DNA of 64,000 bases from Thamnaconus septentrionalis (Eukaryota > Chordata > Actinopteri > Tetraodontiformes > Monacanthidae): assembly GCA_009823395.1 (NCBI GenBank), contig CM020508.1, positions 4,082,515-4,146,514 of the forward strand. Direction: 5' to 3'. Position 1 is the stretch's first letter; every line of letters begins with the position of its first letter. Positions 47,644 to 60,900 of this stretch are shown piece by piece. A model generated the notes under the pieces. It saw only the letters and a list, made by a program, of their open reading frames with translations, did no database searches and was not told the origin of the DNA. The position numbers were made by a program, and so were the translations under genes.

Positions 47644-48540
47644 TCAGAAATCCCATTTCTGTTGTTCTTTCTTCTCCGTGACCTCGTTTTGTTCATGAGT
47701 CGGCGCCGTCGCCGCCTCTGCCTCCTCGGCTGCCGCATCCATCGGAGCATCACCTCCTCCTCCTCCTCCTTCTCCTCCTCCTCCTTTCTTCTCCTTCTCC
47801 CTCTCGCTGATGATCTCCACCAGCCTCCTGAACTTCAGGTTCAGCTCGTCCATCCCCGCCGCCCCGCCCCCCGCCGACGCCCCCTCCTTCTCGCCGTCGC
47901 TCTCCAGCGAGCTCAGCGACTCGGCTCGCGAATCGCGCCCCTCAAACTCGTACGTCTGCAGCGAGTCGTAGGGCGGCTGCGACAGGTCAAAGGTCACCTG
48001 GTCCAGGCGGATGCTCAGCAGGTCTTCCATGCGGAGGGGCTGCGGGTTGGCTCGGTCCTCCGTCCTGGCTGGCTCCGCCCCACCGGGCCAGCGGCCCCCG
48101 CTCCCGCTGGGGAAGGCGCCTCCCGGGAGGCGCAGAGACGGCCGGGCCAGGTCGTCTCTCTGGAGTCTGCACATGCTCAGTAGCGGCAGTCCCGCTGGGT
48201 ACGACCCGGCGCCACTCGCCCCGTTCATGAACGTGCTGCCGCCGTTGAGCGAACCCACGATGCTGTACGTGTCCCCGCCGGCGAACGCCGCCGGGGGCTT
48301 GGCGTGTGAATAATTCTGCTCGGAAACCGAAGGGATGGACGAATCAGTGTCAATGTCGTCCAGCGTGCAGCTGGTGGCGCCGGTGCTGAACTGGGTCTGC
48401 GACGACCCCGGCCGCCCGTCCTGCTGGTTTGACAAAGAGCCAGTCTGACTCTGGCACGCCGACTCGCCGGGGTCACAGCGAGTCCGGGCGGCCGCGGAGG
48501 TCGCCGCCGCCGCCGCCGACTGCGGCTCTGACAGGTTTGT
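47644..48540 (-). CDS. cadherin last exon: extra segment and beta-catenin-binding site
   Basis: The 897-bp exon begins [19 protein letters not shown] and runs about 180 residues of low-similarity sequence. It then reaches [38 protein letters not shown] and LSSLES, the beta-catenin-binding block. The usual WGPRFKKLADMYG end is replaced by [20 protein letters not shown], then a glycine-rich and acidic end, and a stop at 47,644. The exon is open and phase 0 at its acceptor. Confidence 0.85.
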   Translation of the reverse strand, partial: TNLSEPQSAAAAATSAAARTRCDPGESACQSQTGSLSNQQDGRPGSSQTQFSTGATSCTLDDIDTDSSIPSVSEQNYSHAKPPAAFAGGDTYSIVGSLNGGSTFMNGASGAGSYPAGLPLLSMCRLQRDDLARPSLRLPGGAFPSGSGGRWPGGAEPARTEDRANPQPLRMEDLLSIRLDQVTFDLSQPPYDSLQTYEFEGRDSRAESLSSLESDGEKEGASAGGGAAGMDELNLKFRRLVEIISEREKEKKGGGGEGGGGGGDAPMDAAAEEAEAATAPTHEQNEVTEKKEQQKWDF

Positions 48541-50838
48541 CTGGAAGGGAAACGACCAGAGAGGAGATTTAGATCCTGGCAGGGAGGAAGTGCTGGAGAC
48601 ATTTGGAATTTGTTCTTAAATTGCAAGATTTAATTTTGGGAAAAGCCAGAAGATCACAGAGCGGACCTGATGATCTGAGGTTCGACCTTTAAATGTTACA
48701 TTTGGTTGAAATCAAAAGTCACTAGCGTGACACTCTGTCTTAAAGGTCCCCCGTCCTTCACATTTTCATCTCACACTCCAGTGAAGCAACAACAAACAAA
48801 AATTAATCATCCAAAAAAAATAAATAAAACACTGGCAGATTTAGCCCTCTGTTTACAGCCAGCTGCTGAAACTGATCATATCATCAACAAACAAGCAAAT
48901 GTTGAGGGTATCAGTGCCCTTTGTGACATCACAAAAAGGCTGATTCTCAGAATTCTTCTTGGTAGTAAAGAAAGCAAAGCACTGACACAGATCAAAAAGT
49001 AGAAAAGTAGACTATAGATAGAATGATGCTGGAGTTAAATCAGGTTACTGTTTGAAAAGTAAATATAGGTCCTTTAAATTTGAAGCCTACACTCTGAAAC
49101 TCGTCAGTGCAAAAATCTGCATCTTTGTATTTGCAGTGTGGTGCAACTGCGTCAATCTCTGTCTATCCCTCGGTTATTTTTTGCTTGAAAAAAACAGGGA
49201 ATGACTCATTTGGAATTGGAACAGAGGATGAAGGGGAGTGGGGGGCGGGGGGGGGGCGTGGGGGTTGGCGAGGTGGGAGTTTGTTTCATTCATTCATCAC
49301 ACACGCTGACATCTGATCCCAGCCGATCCGAGAGGCGCCAATCAGAATTCAGAAATGCTGTCACTGAGTGAGAACCTCCGCCGCCTCTGTGGCCACTGTC
49401 CATAGCATGAGAATAAGCCACACCCACTGGGTTCCACTCTTGTGCGTTTCCATTGAAATGGCACAAAAGCACAATTGTTCAGCGCTTATGTGGGATTCAA
49501 ATCCTCTTTTCGCCCCCCTCCACCCCCCCACACCCTCCCTCCCCACCGCCTCGCCCTGCATTTCCATTTGCTGGCACCACATCCTGACCTTGGCCTCGTT
49601 CTGCTCCTCCTGTGCATCGACGGCAGCGGTGGCGGCGGCGGCGGCGGCAACGCTCGCTCTGCCGCCGTCTTTCCCGCCGGCTATTGTGCTCCTCGCCAGC
49701 GGTGTGTGTCCCGCTTCATAACAACCAGAGCTCATCTCACAAGAGCCCAGCAGGGGCTCAAAGGTGCTCTGGCTCTGAAAGACAAGAGAGTTGCCAATTT
49801 GACCTGCAGTCAGCCCGTGGCTCAGCTGTGTCAGCTGCAGACCTGCCTCCAGGGGCCCGGCCGGATAATCTCTCAGCACGGGGAGCGTCTGGAAGCCGTA
49901 GCAGAGGCGGCCGTACAGCGGCGCCGAGCCCGGCCGATGCTGGGGGTCCGGGCCGGGGCCGGGGATGGGGCCCAGGCCCGGCCGAGGGTTCCGGCTCCAG
50001 CTGTACGTCCTGGCCCGGGGCGGATTCTGCTGTGTGTACCATCTGTGGCAGAAGATAAAGGTCAGTGACGCACAAACACACAAACACACAAACGTGCACA
50101 CCACAGATACCGCTTGCAAAATAATTATTTTGCACGCCCCCCACAACCCTCCTGGACCCCTCTTTTTATTTCTCAGCGTGGTCTCGGCTCACATGTTTCC
50201 GCCGCTGTGCATGTGCTGCATTCTGTGCATGCTCTGCAGCGCCGCCATGTCAAAGGCCGCCGTGTCGGCCTCCCCTCCTCCCTCGTCGTCGTAGGATATG
50301 ATGTTCTCCCGCACGTCGTCGTCCTCGAAGGGCGAGTGCGAGTCCCGCTTCTGGTGCCGCAGGGACAGCGAGAGTGCGCACACCACTAGAGGGCAGAGCA
50401 GAGAACAAATAAATCGTCACAGTCGAACAAGCGAAACTCGTGGACATTCGTCCCGCCAGTAGGGGGCGATACATGGGATTTTTGTTATGACTCCGATACA
50501 AAGTTAATGATAGGCTTGCATTGCCGACACTGATACCGATACTTTTTTTATTTGAATGTATATATATGGGGCGACACGGTGGCGCAGTGGTTAGCGCTGC
50601 CGCCTCACAGCAAGAAGGTCGTGGGTTCGATTCCGGGGCCTGTGACCTTTCTGTGTGGAGTTTGCATGTTCTCCCCGTGTCTGCGTGGGTTCTCTCCGGG
50701 TTCTCCGGCTTCCTCCCACACTCCAAAAACATGCATGTGAGGTCAATTGAATATTCTAAATTGTCCGTAGGTGTGCATGTGAGTGTGAATGGTTGTTTGT
50801 TTCTATGTGGCCCTGCGATGAACTGGCTATATATACAC

Positions 50839-50885
<47 letters not shown>

Positions 50886-51847
50886 TAATTCCTCCTTCTA
50901 CACACAGTTCTTTAAGAAAAAAAGTCAAAGTAAAAGTGAAACGAAAAAAAAGCAACTGTGTAACACATATATAACGCTAAGCATGTCAACAAGGCAACTA
51001 AAGCTACTTTCTATCGCACACAGATATTTGTGAGAATTAAAAAGTCGGGTTGTAGGTCCTTCATGACCAGACAGAGAGAGAGAGAGAAAGAGTAATTTGG
51101 ATACATTTGCTGGACGTCTTGAAGAGAAACTGCAGCAAACGCATCGATCTCATCACGCAGGTATCGATCCGATACTCACCTTGGTATCCACACTAGGGAT
51201 ATTTTGAGCGACCCTCCCAGCCCTACTGGCCACAGTGGGAAGAGACCTACCCAGCAGCGTGGTGACGCAGGCCAGCATGGCCAACAGGGTGACCAGGCTG
51301 AAGATGAGCGAGGTGGAGGCGGACGGCGCCGGCAGGCAGACGGCGTGCCGCTCCCAGCGCCGCTCCTGCGGCTGGCCGCGCTCCTCCGTCCGCATGCCGC
51401 CCCGCAGGCAGGGGCAGACGGTCACGGTCACCGTGGCCGTGTTGGTCAGGCCCGATGCGCCGTCGCGCAGCACCACCGGCACGTAGAGGGCGAGCGAGGA
51501 CGAGGCGAAGCTGGGGAGGGGCTCCAGGGCTGACTGGAGCACCAGGCTGGCTGTCACACCTGGTCACATGACAGGGAAACAGGCGCTTTATCAAGGCAGG
51601 GCCACTCGTAGCAGCAGCTGCTGCTGCTGCTGCTGGCGGGTCTCATTTTTGCGAGCTGACTGGCGCCACCTCCTGATTCCCGGACGGTGAGGTTGAGCGC
51701 TGTGCTGGACTCTGGCGGGATGCTGAAGTGGACCGGAGCGTCTTGTCCTGCTCCGCCCTGGTCCTTATCGATGGCTCGCAGCACCTGGACCACCTGCAAA
51801 ACAACCGCCGTCCAATGTTAATATTTGGACGCCAACCTCCCCGACCC

Positions 51848-51900
<53 letters not shown>

Positions 51901-54900
51901 CGTTGGTCCGAGCTGCGTTGCTAAATATAGAAGTGCTGACGTACACAACGTGGTGAAAAGAAGAAGTGGAGAAAATCCTTCTTTTAATGGCGAGCACATT
52001 TCCTGCATTATTCATTCGCCGTATCGTGCGCACGCTCTCCATCTCTCTCTCCCGCTCTGGGCTGTATTTTATCATTCTTATGGCGTATTTTCCTGGGAGC
52101 CATTCTGAACTGGGGGCGACCTCACGTCGTCGTGAGACAACACTCAAGTCAAAGCGACGAAGCCGACAGTTTCAGAGTGGCGTCGCCTCGTGCGTGCGCA
52201 GGTGGGCCTGACAGCCGCGTCTGATTTAACGAGCCTTCAGCAAGACTAAGTGGGCGATCAGCAGGCGTCGAACTCGAGCTGCTTGATGAACGCCTGCAGA
52301 CGCTCAAAAATCTCCTCCTCAAAAAAAAAGAAAAAAAAAAGAAAGAAAAAGTTTCCCTGCGCCGAGTTTTTCCAACTTCTTACGACAACGGAAAAAAGAA
52401 TAAAAATAAAAATACCCGACTTTAGCGGTCTGATGGAACGGAGTGCACCAATGGAGAAAACACATAAGAGCCGTTTAAGTTGGGGAATTTGGCTGGAAAC
52501 AGGCAACAGAGGAATCTAAAATGAAGACCGCTTGGAGGGTAAATGGAAGATTTCAAGCACCGCCGTGCTAAAGACGTGGAGAGATCTCATTTAAAACTCT
52601 CATAACGTCGGATTAACTGTGTTACCCTCAACCATTCTGCTTAGGGTCCCACATTAGAGCCATTCTCAGTTTGTTATGTTCCACAACCCAGACTTCAGTG
52701 AAGCCGGTTGCACAACTAACTACCCAAAAGAACTCTGCAGAATCCATTTGGCTGCACATTTAGCCCTGTATTTGCAGTTTTAGAAGGGGACAAGAAAGAA
52801 GGTGGTGTCAGGGGGCAGAGCCAAAACCTTGCTGTGGGTTTGGACAAAAACCTGAGGGAGGTATCAATACCCTTTGTGACATCACAATGGAAAATTTTCC
52901 ATACAAATTCTTGCATTTTCTTCAGACGGAGCCTTGCAAGTGACTTCCACCCATAGCCTGCCTTCACATCTGCTTTAAATCTATTTATATATTTATTTAT
53001 TTTTAATTAAATCATTTTCTTTTTCATAACACCCACACAGAAGCGGCAGAAGAACAGACCTGTCCCGGGGCGCTGGAATCGCACACAGAGGTCGTGTACT
53101 CTCTGTCCAGCTCCGGTGCGTTGTCATTCTGGTCCAGCGTCTCGATGGCCACCACCACCCTGGACACCAGGTTCGGGTTGTCTGGAGGAAAAGCAACAAC
53201 AACAGACAGAAGAAAGAGGAGAAGAAGAAGAAGATTTGATTTTTACAACCACATTTTTATTTACAGAAAGAAACCGAAACTTATGCACGTTTTAAAGAGC
53301 GACATAAAATTCATAACTAACTAACTAACATAACTAAATAACAAAACAAAATAAATAAAGAAACAAATACACAATAATTAACAAAAAACAATCGAACACA
53401 AGCCAAAAGCGACACTTTTTATCGCACCAAATTGTTGAAAAGCTTTCGAGATCTTTCAACATTTTAAAAAAGGAAAATTCTAGATGGATTCTGCAACAAA
53501 AGGTTGCGGCGCCACACACACAACATTGCATCAGTACTTGAAAGACCTTCCATTTAATTTTTCTCGAAATGTAAATGGCCATTTTCGCTTCACCACCAAT
53601 AAAATTTAAGAGCTGCCACATTCTACTGTTTTTTTTGCTGTAGGCCGCGCCATAAAATAAAAGTCGTGATTGTAAAATTTTGATTCAAAGAGCTAAAAAC
53701 CTTGGTTAAGAGAATAAAAAAACGCAGTGAGTGAAGAAGAAGAACCCAGGAGTCACTGACGGTGAAACTATTACTGAACTCCCATTACTGCGCCGGGCTC
53801 CCAGGGCGGCGCTCCGGGTGACTGACGAGCCTCGCTCGTACCTCTCTGCGTGGCGATGACTGTGATGTTGTGCCACTGCTCCTCCTCGCGGTCCAGCTCC
53901 ATCACCGTGCTGATGGATCCCGTGTCGGAGGCGATGCGGAACAGAGCCTCGGGGTCCGACTGCGGGTCGATGGAGTACCTGCCACACACACGGGCAGCAG
54001 GAGAGAGGGTCAAGGAGAGAGCAGAGAGAGAGAGAGAGGAGGTTGGGTGGGGGAGTCGAGGCGGCACCTGATGTTGCTGCTCTGGCCCGTGTCGGGGTCG
54101 ACGGCGTGCACGCGGCCCACGGAGCAGACGGGGGGGCAGTTCTCCGACACATCCAGGTGGTAGCGGGTCTGCGAGAACTGCGGCGGCTCGTCGGCGTTCA
54201 GCACCATGACCCGCACCGTCGCCTGGTCCTTGAAGGGGCCTTTCTTCAGGTAGCGCGGGTCCACGAAGGGGTTGGACACCTCCACCGAGAAGGTGTAGGA
54301 GTTGCAGGACTCGTAATCCAGCAGCTGCCGGGAGTGAGAGAGGGGGAAAAATCTCAGTCTGGTGAAGGTGTTTGTCACTGTCGTCGCCATCATCTGCACC
54401 ATCACGACTGAGAACTGTAACCACACCTTAAGTAGGCGACACTGCGTTTGATTGTTGTTTGTGTCGCGAATGTTGTATTTGCATTTGCATCAATACATAA
54501 AAACAATCAAAAATCAATCTTTTCAAGCCAGAAAAAGGGCAAAAAATTCACAAAAGTTATAATCAACTTTTCTCCAAAACTTTCATCCAATTTAATTTAA
54601 TCGGCGTCAACCTCTCTCATCGTCAACATTTTGAGCTAATGTGTTCTTATTGTTCCCAGCTCCCCTTGTGGGGCAATAAAACTGACATGCATTGTGGGAG
54701 ATGTAGTTTATGGCCAATGTGCACGTCAAAGCAGTTTAGATTTTCATTTTAAGACAATCCAACAGCCAGAGCAATCCGTTTCAGCTGTGGCTGACGCAGC
54801 AGGCCTCCAGTCTGACACCTCTGCCGCTCAAGATTCATCATTACTGCATACAGACAAACACAGTTATTCTAAAAAGGGGCGCGTCACCCCAAAATCGACT

Positions 54901-57900
54901 TTTCATCCATTTACCACTGAAGACAACAGGAGGTTATGTGAATTAGAAAAATACCAACACATCTCTATCTATGTCGTAAAATGGGTTGAATTTACAATTT
55001 ATACGAACTCTCCCTTCAGCATTAATCTTCGGACGCCAACGCTCGTTTTTCTCCCTCCACTGCGTGTGTAAAAAAGACAACACACACACACATGCACACA
55101 CCCACCCACACACACAATCAGTCTGTTTTTAAAGCATGGGCGGTTAATCACGCAACCAATCACCGTGAAGATCTTCACGCTGGATTTCACAGCAGCCGTA
55201 ATTACCTTCAACATGCCGAACGCTGACGTTAAAAGCTCTGGTGCAAAAACGGGAGGGAGAGAGAGAAAAAAAAAAAATCGCCTGCCCTAAAAGTGACCTA
55301 CTCGTTTCAAATTAGCTCGAATTTCTCGCGCCAGCTGCACCATTAGCTCATTGTTAGTCACTAATTGCTCACTCAGAGCCTTGGGATCCGGAACCTGTTG
55401 ACAGTACAGTGTTTGAATGGTCTAATAGAATTCCACCCCCCTACCCTCCCTCCACCCTCTCTATCCTAAAAACCGAAATAAAATGAATTTTCGGGGACAA
55501 GGTTAAACAAGTCCGAATGAAATGTGGCGCTCTTTTATATTCTCCTGCGAAGACGAAGCGGCCGTCTCGGCGGCCTCATCACTCACTTTGCTCAACACGA
55601 TGACGGCCTCTTTGTCTCTGCCGGTGAGATTGAAGATCTCGGCCTCCTCGCTGTCCATGATGGTGAATTCCAACTGCGCGTTGTCGCCCAGGTCGGGATC
55701 GGCGGCGGTCAGGCGGCCCACCTCCACGCCAGGCGCCGCGAGCTCCGACACGGAGAAGGACCACGCAGCTGGCGGGGTGGAAAACAACACGGGCTGAGCA
55801 GCTCGGCCGAGCGTGGAAGGAAAATAAAGCGCGGCGGGCTGCATCTGGCTCTTCCCTGCCGCGCTGGAAGAAATGGGCAACATTTTTCTCAGTCTGAAAG
55901 TACAAACACACTGCTCAGTGGGGGGGGGGACGAAAAAAAAAAAGTGCTTCCAGCTGTAATTGCCGCAACGTTTCTGAAAAGAAAATCCATTTCTGAGCAA
56001 TTAGCATGAACGATACAACAGGTGCAGCTTAGAGGTTCCGTCTATCTTCTATCGCCGTTTCTCCTGCACCCCAGGGGTGGCGGAGGTGCTGGGGTCCATC
56101 CCAAATATCGTTGGGTGGAGGCGGGGCCTCACAGAGAGACAAACAACCAGCTGCGCCCACGCACACACACCTACAGCCAGTTCACAGTTGCCAATTAGAG
56201 TAGTGTTCTCTCGACCGTGGGAGGAACCTGGAGAGAAGCCGCGCAGACACACTGAGAACATGCACATTCGACACGGAGAGACCCTGGTTCTGTCTGGAAG
56301 TTGAACCCACGACCTTCTTGCTGTGAGACAACGGTGCCGACCGCTGCACTTCACGGTGTGACTCCGCCTTCAGCAAAACCACGTGTGATAGGCTCCCCCA
56401 AACCACCAACCGTGGGCGCAGGAGAAGCAGTTGAAGGAAATGATGGGAAAAATATCAATTAAAAGTTGTTGTTTTTTTTAAACATCAAACATAAACATCA
56501 CTAATTTGCAACTTTTCTAACATGCGTAACCATTCTGGAGTTTCACAGTGGTAAAGAAATTCAACAAATGAATATAAATAGGGGCGACACGGTGGCGCAG
56601 TGGTTAGCGCTGCCGCCTCACAGCAAGAAGGTCGTGGGTTCGATTCCGGGGCCCGGGCCTGGGACCTTTCTGTGTGGAGTTTGCATGTTCTCCCCGTGTC
56701 TGCGTGGGTTCTCTCCGGGCTCTCCGGCTTCCTCCCACAGTCCAAAAACATTCATGTGAGGTCAATTGAACACTGTAAATTGTCCATAGGTGTGCATGTG
56801 AGTGTGAATGGTTGTTTGTTTCTATGTGTCCCTGCGATGAACTGGCGTCTTGTCCAGGGTGTCACCCTGCCTTTGCCCTAAGACAGCTGGGATAGGCTCC
56901 ACCAGACCCCCGTGACCCTGAATAGGAATAAGCGGGTATAGAAGATGAATGAATGAATATAAATATTCATTTGACCCCACGTATCGCCAGTGACTGTGAA
57001 ACTCCAGAGCGGTTCCGCGGGTTATTGAGTGGGTGAAGCTGCTCTTTCGAGTGAATCATCCCTTTAACTGCGGAATTCCTTTCTTTCTCTTCTTTTAAAC
57101 AGCACTGCAGACACAAAGGGGAGAACTTGTAAAACCACACTCCAAGATTTAAATACACACTCTCTTCACAAAGTCACTCTTTGGCTCGATGAATTTTTGA
57201 AGATAACACGAGCCGTGGGTTCCTTTTTCCTCCATCTCTTGCATTAGCATCGGCCTCGAAATTGGTCTCTTGGGAGAAGTGGCGCATTTGCATGAAAGGC
57301 CGTCCTATAAGTGTCTGTCTTTGTAGCCCCTTTTGAAGCTAAATTGCACGCCACTAAAGTTTTTAACCCGTGTACATATTTAAAGCCCTCGTTTGTAAAT
57401 TATTTCGGTCACTTTTTTTATTCAATTTTTTTCTTTGGAGATGGCATTTTCAAAAAAAGGCAGTGGGTTGTCTGAATCGGCATAATTACGCATCTGTGGG
57501 TTTTTGTAGTCGTGAAGAGGAGGCAATTTAGTGACAAGACTCCGGCTGAGCATCCGGCGAGGGAAGAGCGACGCGGAGACACCGGCTGTCACAGCTTGTT
57601 TGTCTGACACAGATATGCGGGACGACTCTCCAGCGAGGCGTCGCCGTCTCCGAATTGCCTCTGATGCAGGTAAACAATCTGCGTGACGAGTTCAGGAATG
57701 GAAACTTTCAGGTGAGACAGCCTCAGTGTTGGTGCACGATGACTCTGTTCACTTCACACAGGAGTTAAAAATGACGAAAACAAATTTGGAAAAGAAAAGC
57801 ATCCTTTTGATTATAAAAGAAGAGAATTTCCATTGTTTTGACTTTTTATGAACCGGCTGCCGTTGACATGAAGGGAGTCATCCATCGTACTGGCTCCATA

Positions 57901-60900
57901 AGGGATATTTCAAAGAATCTATGACAATGTGAACACTGCAGAATGCATTGCTTCCAACTGCTTTATTACTTTATATTAGCGATTTAAAAATAAAGTTAGA
58001 CTCTCTTTTAAAACATGTCCTTCTGATGCATGAGGGCTCTGTCTTTTAATTTTCTCGATATATTATGATTTATGACTGCATTCTAGGATATAGTCATGCT
58101 CAGTTATGTGTGACTCATGTTCATCTTTAGGGGTTAGCTAGCGAAACCAAACCTGGTGGCAAAGAAAGGTTTTAGTTTTGATTTTAGCATTGCTGAAAGT
58201 GTAAACAATACTACTGCTACATTGAGTAGTTGAAATGTAAATATGATGAGAAAGAAAGTTTGATTGTTGTCTAATCTGACTATCACATAAAAATATTTTA
58301 GAGTGATGCAGTAGAAATGTTCATATATTCAGGGATATTTAGATGCACGTGCAACCAAAGCCTGAAAAGCGGCAAACACAGGAAATTTGACCCTGTGTTA
58401 TTTTTCCGCTCTTCTTATTTGTGTTGTGTCTATCCATCTACGCGACTATATCGCTGCCGTTTCAAGCAAAACACATTAATCACTAATTGTGCCCGTGACG
58501 CATCAACATCCCGTTTGAGTTACGACGCAACGCCTCGGCGTCGGCGAGCCTCGGCTCCAGTCGTCAGCCCACCCGTCGTCTTCGCCGCTCCCGCATCCCG
58601 TCTGACAGCGGCAGCAAATCCAGAGAAACGGCTCCGGCCCTAATCGCTGCCGCGCTGCCTGGCTAAGCGCTAATCATTCAACTCCTCGGCGCTCCAAGGA
58701 TCGTTTCAGGCTGGCGGGGGCGGCCACACCCCCTTTTTTTTGCATCCAGAGAGCGCACTTAGCCCGCCCGTTTGCTTAAATCGCGGCATTATTGTCAGAC
58801 GAGGGGGAAATAATGACCCGGGATGGTCGGAGGTGGTGAGCAGGGGAAGATGGAGCGAGTTATCAGTAAATAAATAACTCACAGCTGGCATTTGGAAATA
58901 TTAAATTGCTCCTATAAAGCGGCGTATTGCAGCACAATATATCAAGCGGCGGAAAGAGGGGCTTTAAACATTAAAATGAATGGCACTAAGCACAGAGAGG
59001 CTGCCTGGGAGAGAGAGAGTGGGGGAGGTAGAGAGGGAGGCGGGTGAGGTAGGGTGGAAGGTAGAAGGCCTATACAGAGAAAAACGCAGTGTATGTCTCA
59101 AAACGTTGGATGCATTCGGCAGTGATTTTACCGTCTATTGAAGCGGAAAGCACTGAACTTTAGCATGAAATATTGAAGGGGTGGAACAGCGGAAAAGCCC
59201 TGGATGAGGGAGAGAAAACACGATCTTTCACTCTTCCTCGTCAGGCCTGCAAGTCCATTTGACTCCTGGAGGCTCCAAACGCCGGTGTTTTTGTCAATGT
59301 TAATAGCGACTGTCTCAGGGAAAGGGGGGGGGGAAAGAAAAAGAAAAAAAAAAAAAAAAAACGGGTCGTGCTATTCCCAGTGATGTTAAAAACAAATGGC
59401 ATCAAAGGAAACGACAAGGCGCGGCTGTCAGGCTACCTCAGCGCTCCTATCTGATCCTGCACCTGTCAGCGTGGCTACGGCCTCAAATGGAGCATAAAAA
59501 GAAAATGTAGCAGAGCGGCTGCAACACACACACACACGCACGCACGCAGGCACAAACACACACTCCGTGACAAGATCATTCCAATCTGTACCTTCACGCA
59601 CACACACAGGCAGGCAGGCAGAGGTTGCGCTGCGATCTGATAGCGACGCCACTCACTGCGTCTGAAGTGAGGCGGGTTGTCGTTGACGTCGCTCAGCCTG
59701 ACGGTGACGGTGGTGGTTCCTGACAGCCCACCCAGGTGGCCCCCCATGTCTTTGGCCTGCAGGACCAGCTGATACTCGTCCCGGCTCTCCCGGTCCATGT
59801 CGGGCATGGCTGTTCGCAGGACACCTTGGCGGGAAAAAAATATGAAAAAAAAAAAAAACCCAAACAAACACAAAAAAACAGTTAGCATGAGCGGAAATCA
59901 GAGATTGTGCGATAAACTCCCTGTTTTTGAGCTTTGGCTGCGTCTCATGGTGAGATAGAGCCTGATAATCCCTGTTTTCTGATTTTCTCGTGATCTTGGG
60001 CAGATCCGTAACGCGGCTCTGCTCAGGGTTTCACCAGGGGATCACAGCTGGTGGAGAAAAAGCTTTATTTACAAGGCTTGCAATGTCCTTTCTTACCACT
60101 AGGTGCTGCTAAATTTAACAGACTGGGCCTTCAGAATTCTGAAATAAGTCCTCAAGAAATCTTGAAAAAAAAAAAAATACATTTGGCTTTGAAACCTTTG
60201 AAATCCTGCTAAACTTTGAAAATGCGACCGGTTGGCTGGTCGGCCAGCGACACTTGCACAACATGCAGAACAAGGACACTGGTTAAAAAAAAACGAAAAA
60301 ACAAAACAAACACAAACATATGGGCCGACCAGCTGTGTGTCCCTGAACGGATAATATAAAACTTGCATTGGATCGTTCCCATCCGCGACGACAACATATG
60401 GCGGCAAAGACGCGACATATGATTCCTAACCTCCGGGAATTATGCAGAAAACCATCATCCGCCAGCTGAAGACTTTTTTTTTTTATTTATTTTTTTTTAA
60501 TGATAAACAGCTTTAAAAGTGCGTGTGTGTGTGTGCGTGCGTGCATGTGTGTGTGTGTGCATGTGTGTGTGTGTGTGTGTGTGAACTCGGACCTGTCTGA
60601 GGGTCCACAGAGAAATAGTCCTGACCCTGAGTGATGGCGTACACCAGCCGAGCGCTGTTCCCATATGTGGGATCATCGGCGTCCTGGGCCGTGACTTGGA
60701 TTATGGACGTGCCTGTGAGGGGAGGGAAAAAGGCGTCAAAGGTGACGAGTCGAGCGAGCGACCCTTTTAAAGTGCAGTAGTTAAAGCTGCCGGCGGCTTC
60801 ATAAGCTTAATGTGCGAGTCGGAAAATCTGCCTATTGAATACCAAGTACTTACATCGACGGGATTAGAGGGATAATGCACTCCTCCGCTGTCTATCCGCG

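Larger units (their letters stand above)
55769..59656 (-). other. large cadherin intron (EC2 to EC3) with two SINE copies
   Basis: No exon is seen in this 3.9 kb. It contains two copies of the tRNA-derived SINE in opposite orientation (56,068-56,368 and 56,581-56,951) and short purine-rich tracts. The length between EC2 and EC3 exons is the largest within the visible part of the gene. Confidence 0.75.

Noticed and set aside
50568..50640. A tRNA gene
   Set aside because: A and B boxes are present, but the sequence continues into a conserved non-tRNA body shared by three copies and there is no cloverleaf; it is a tRNA-derived SINE.
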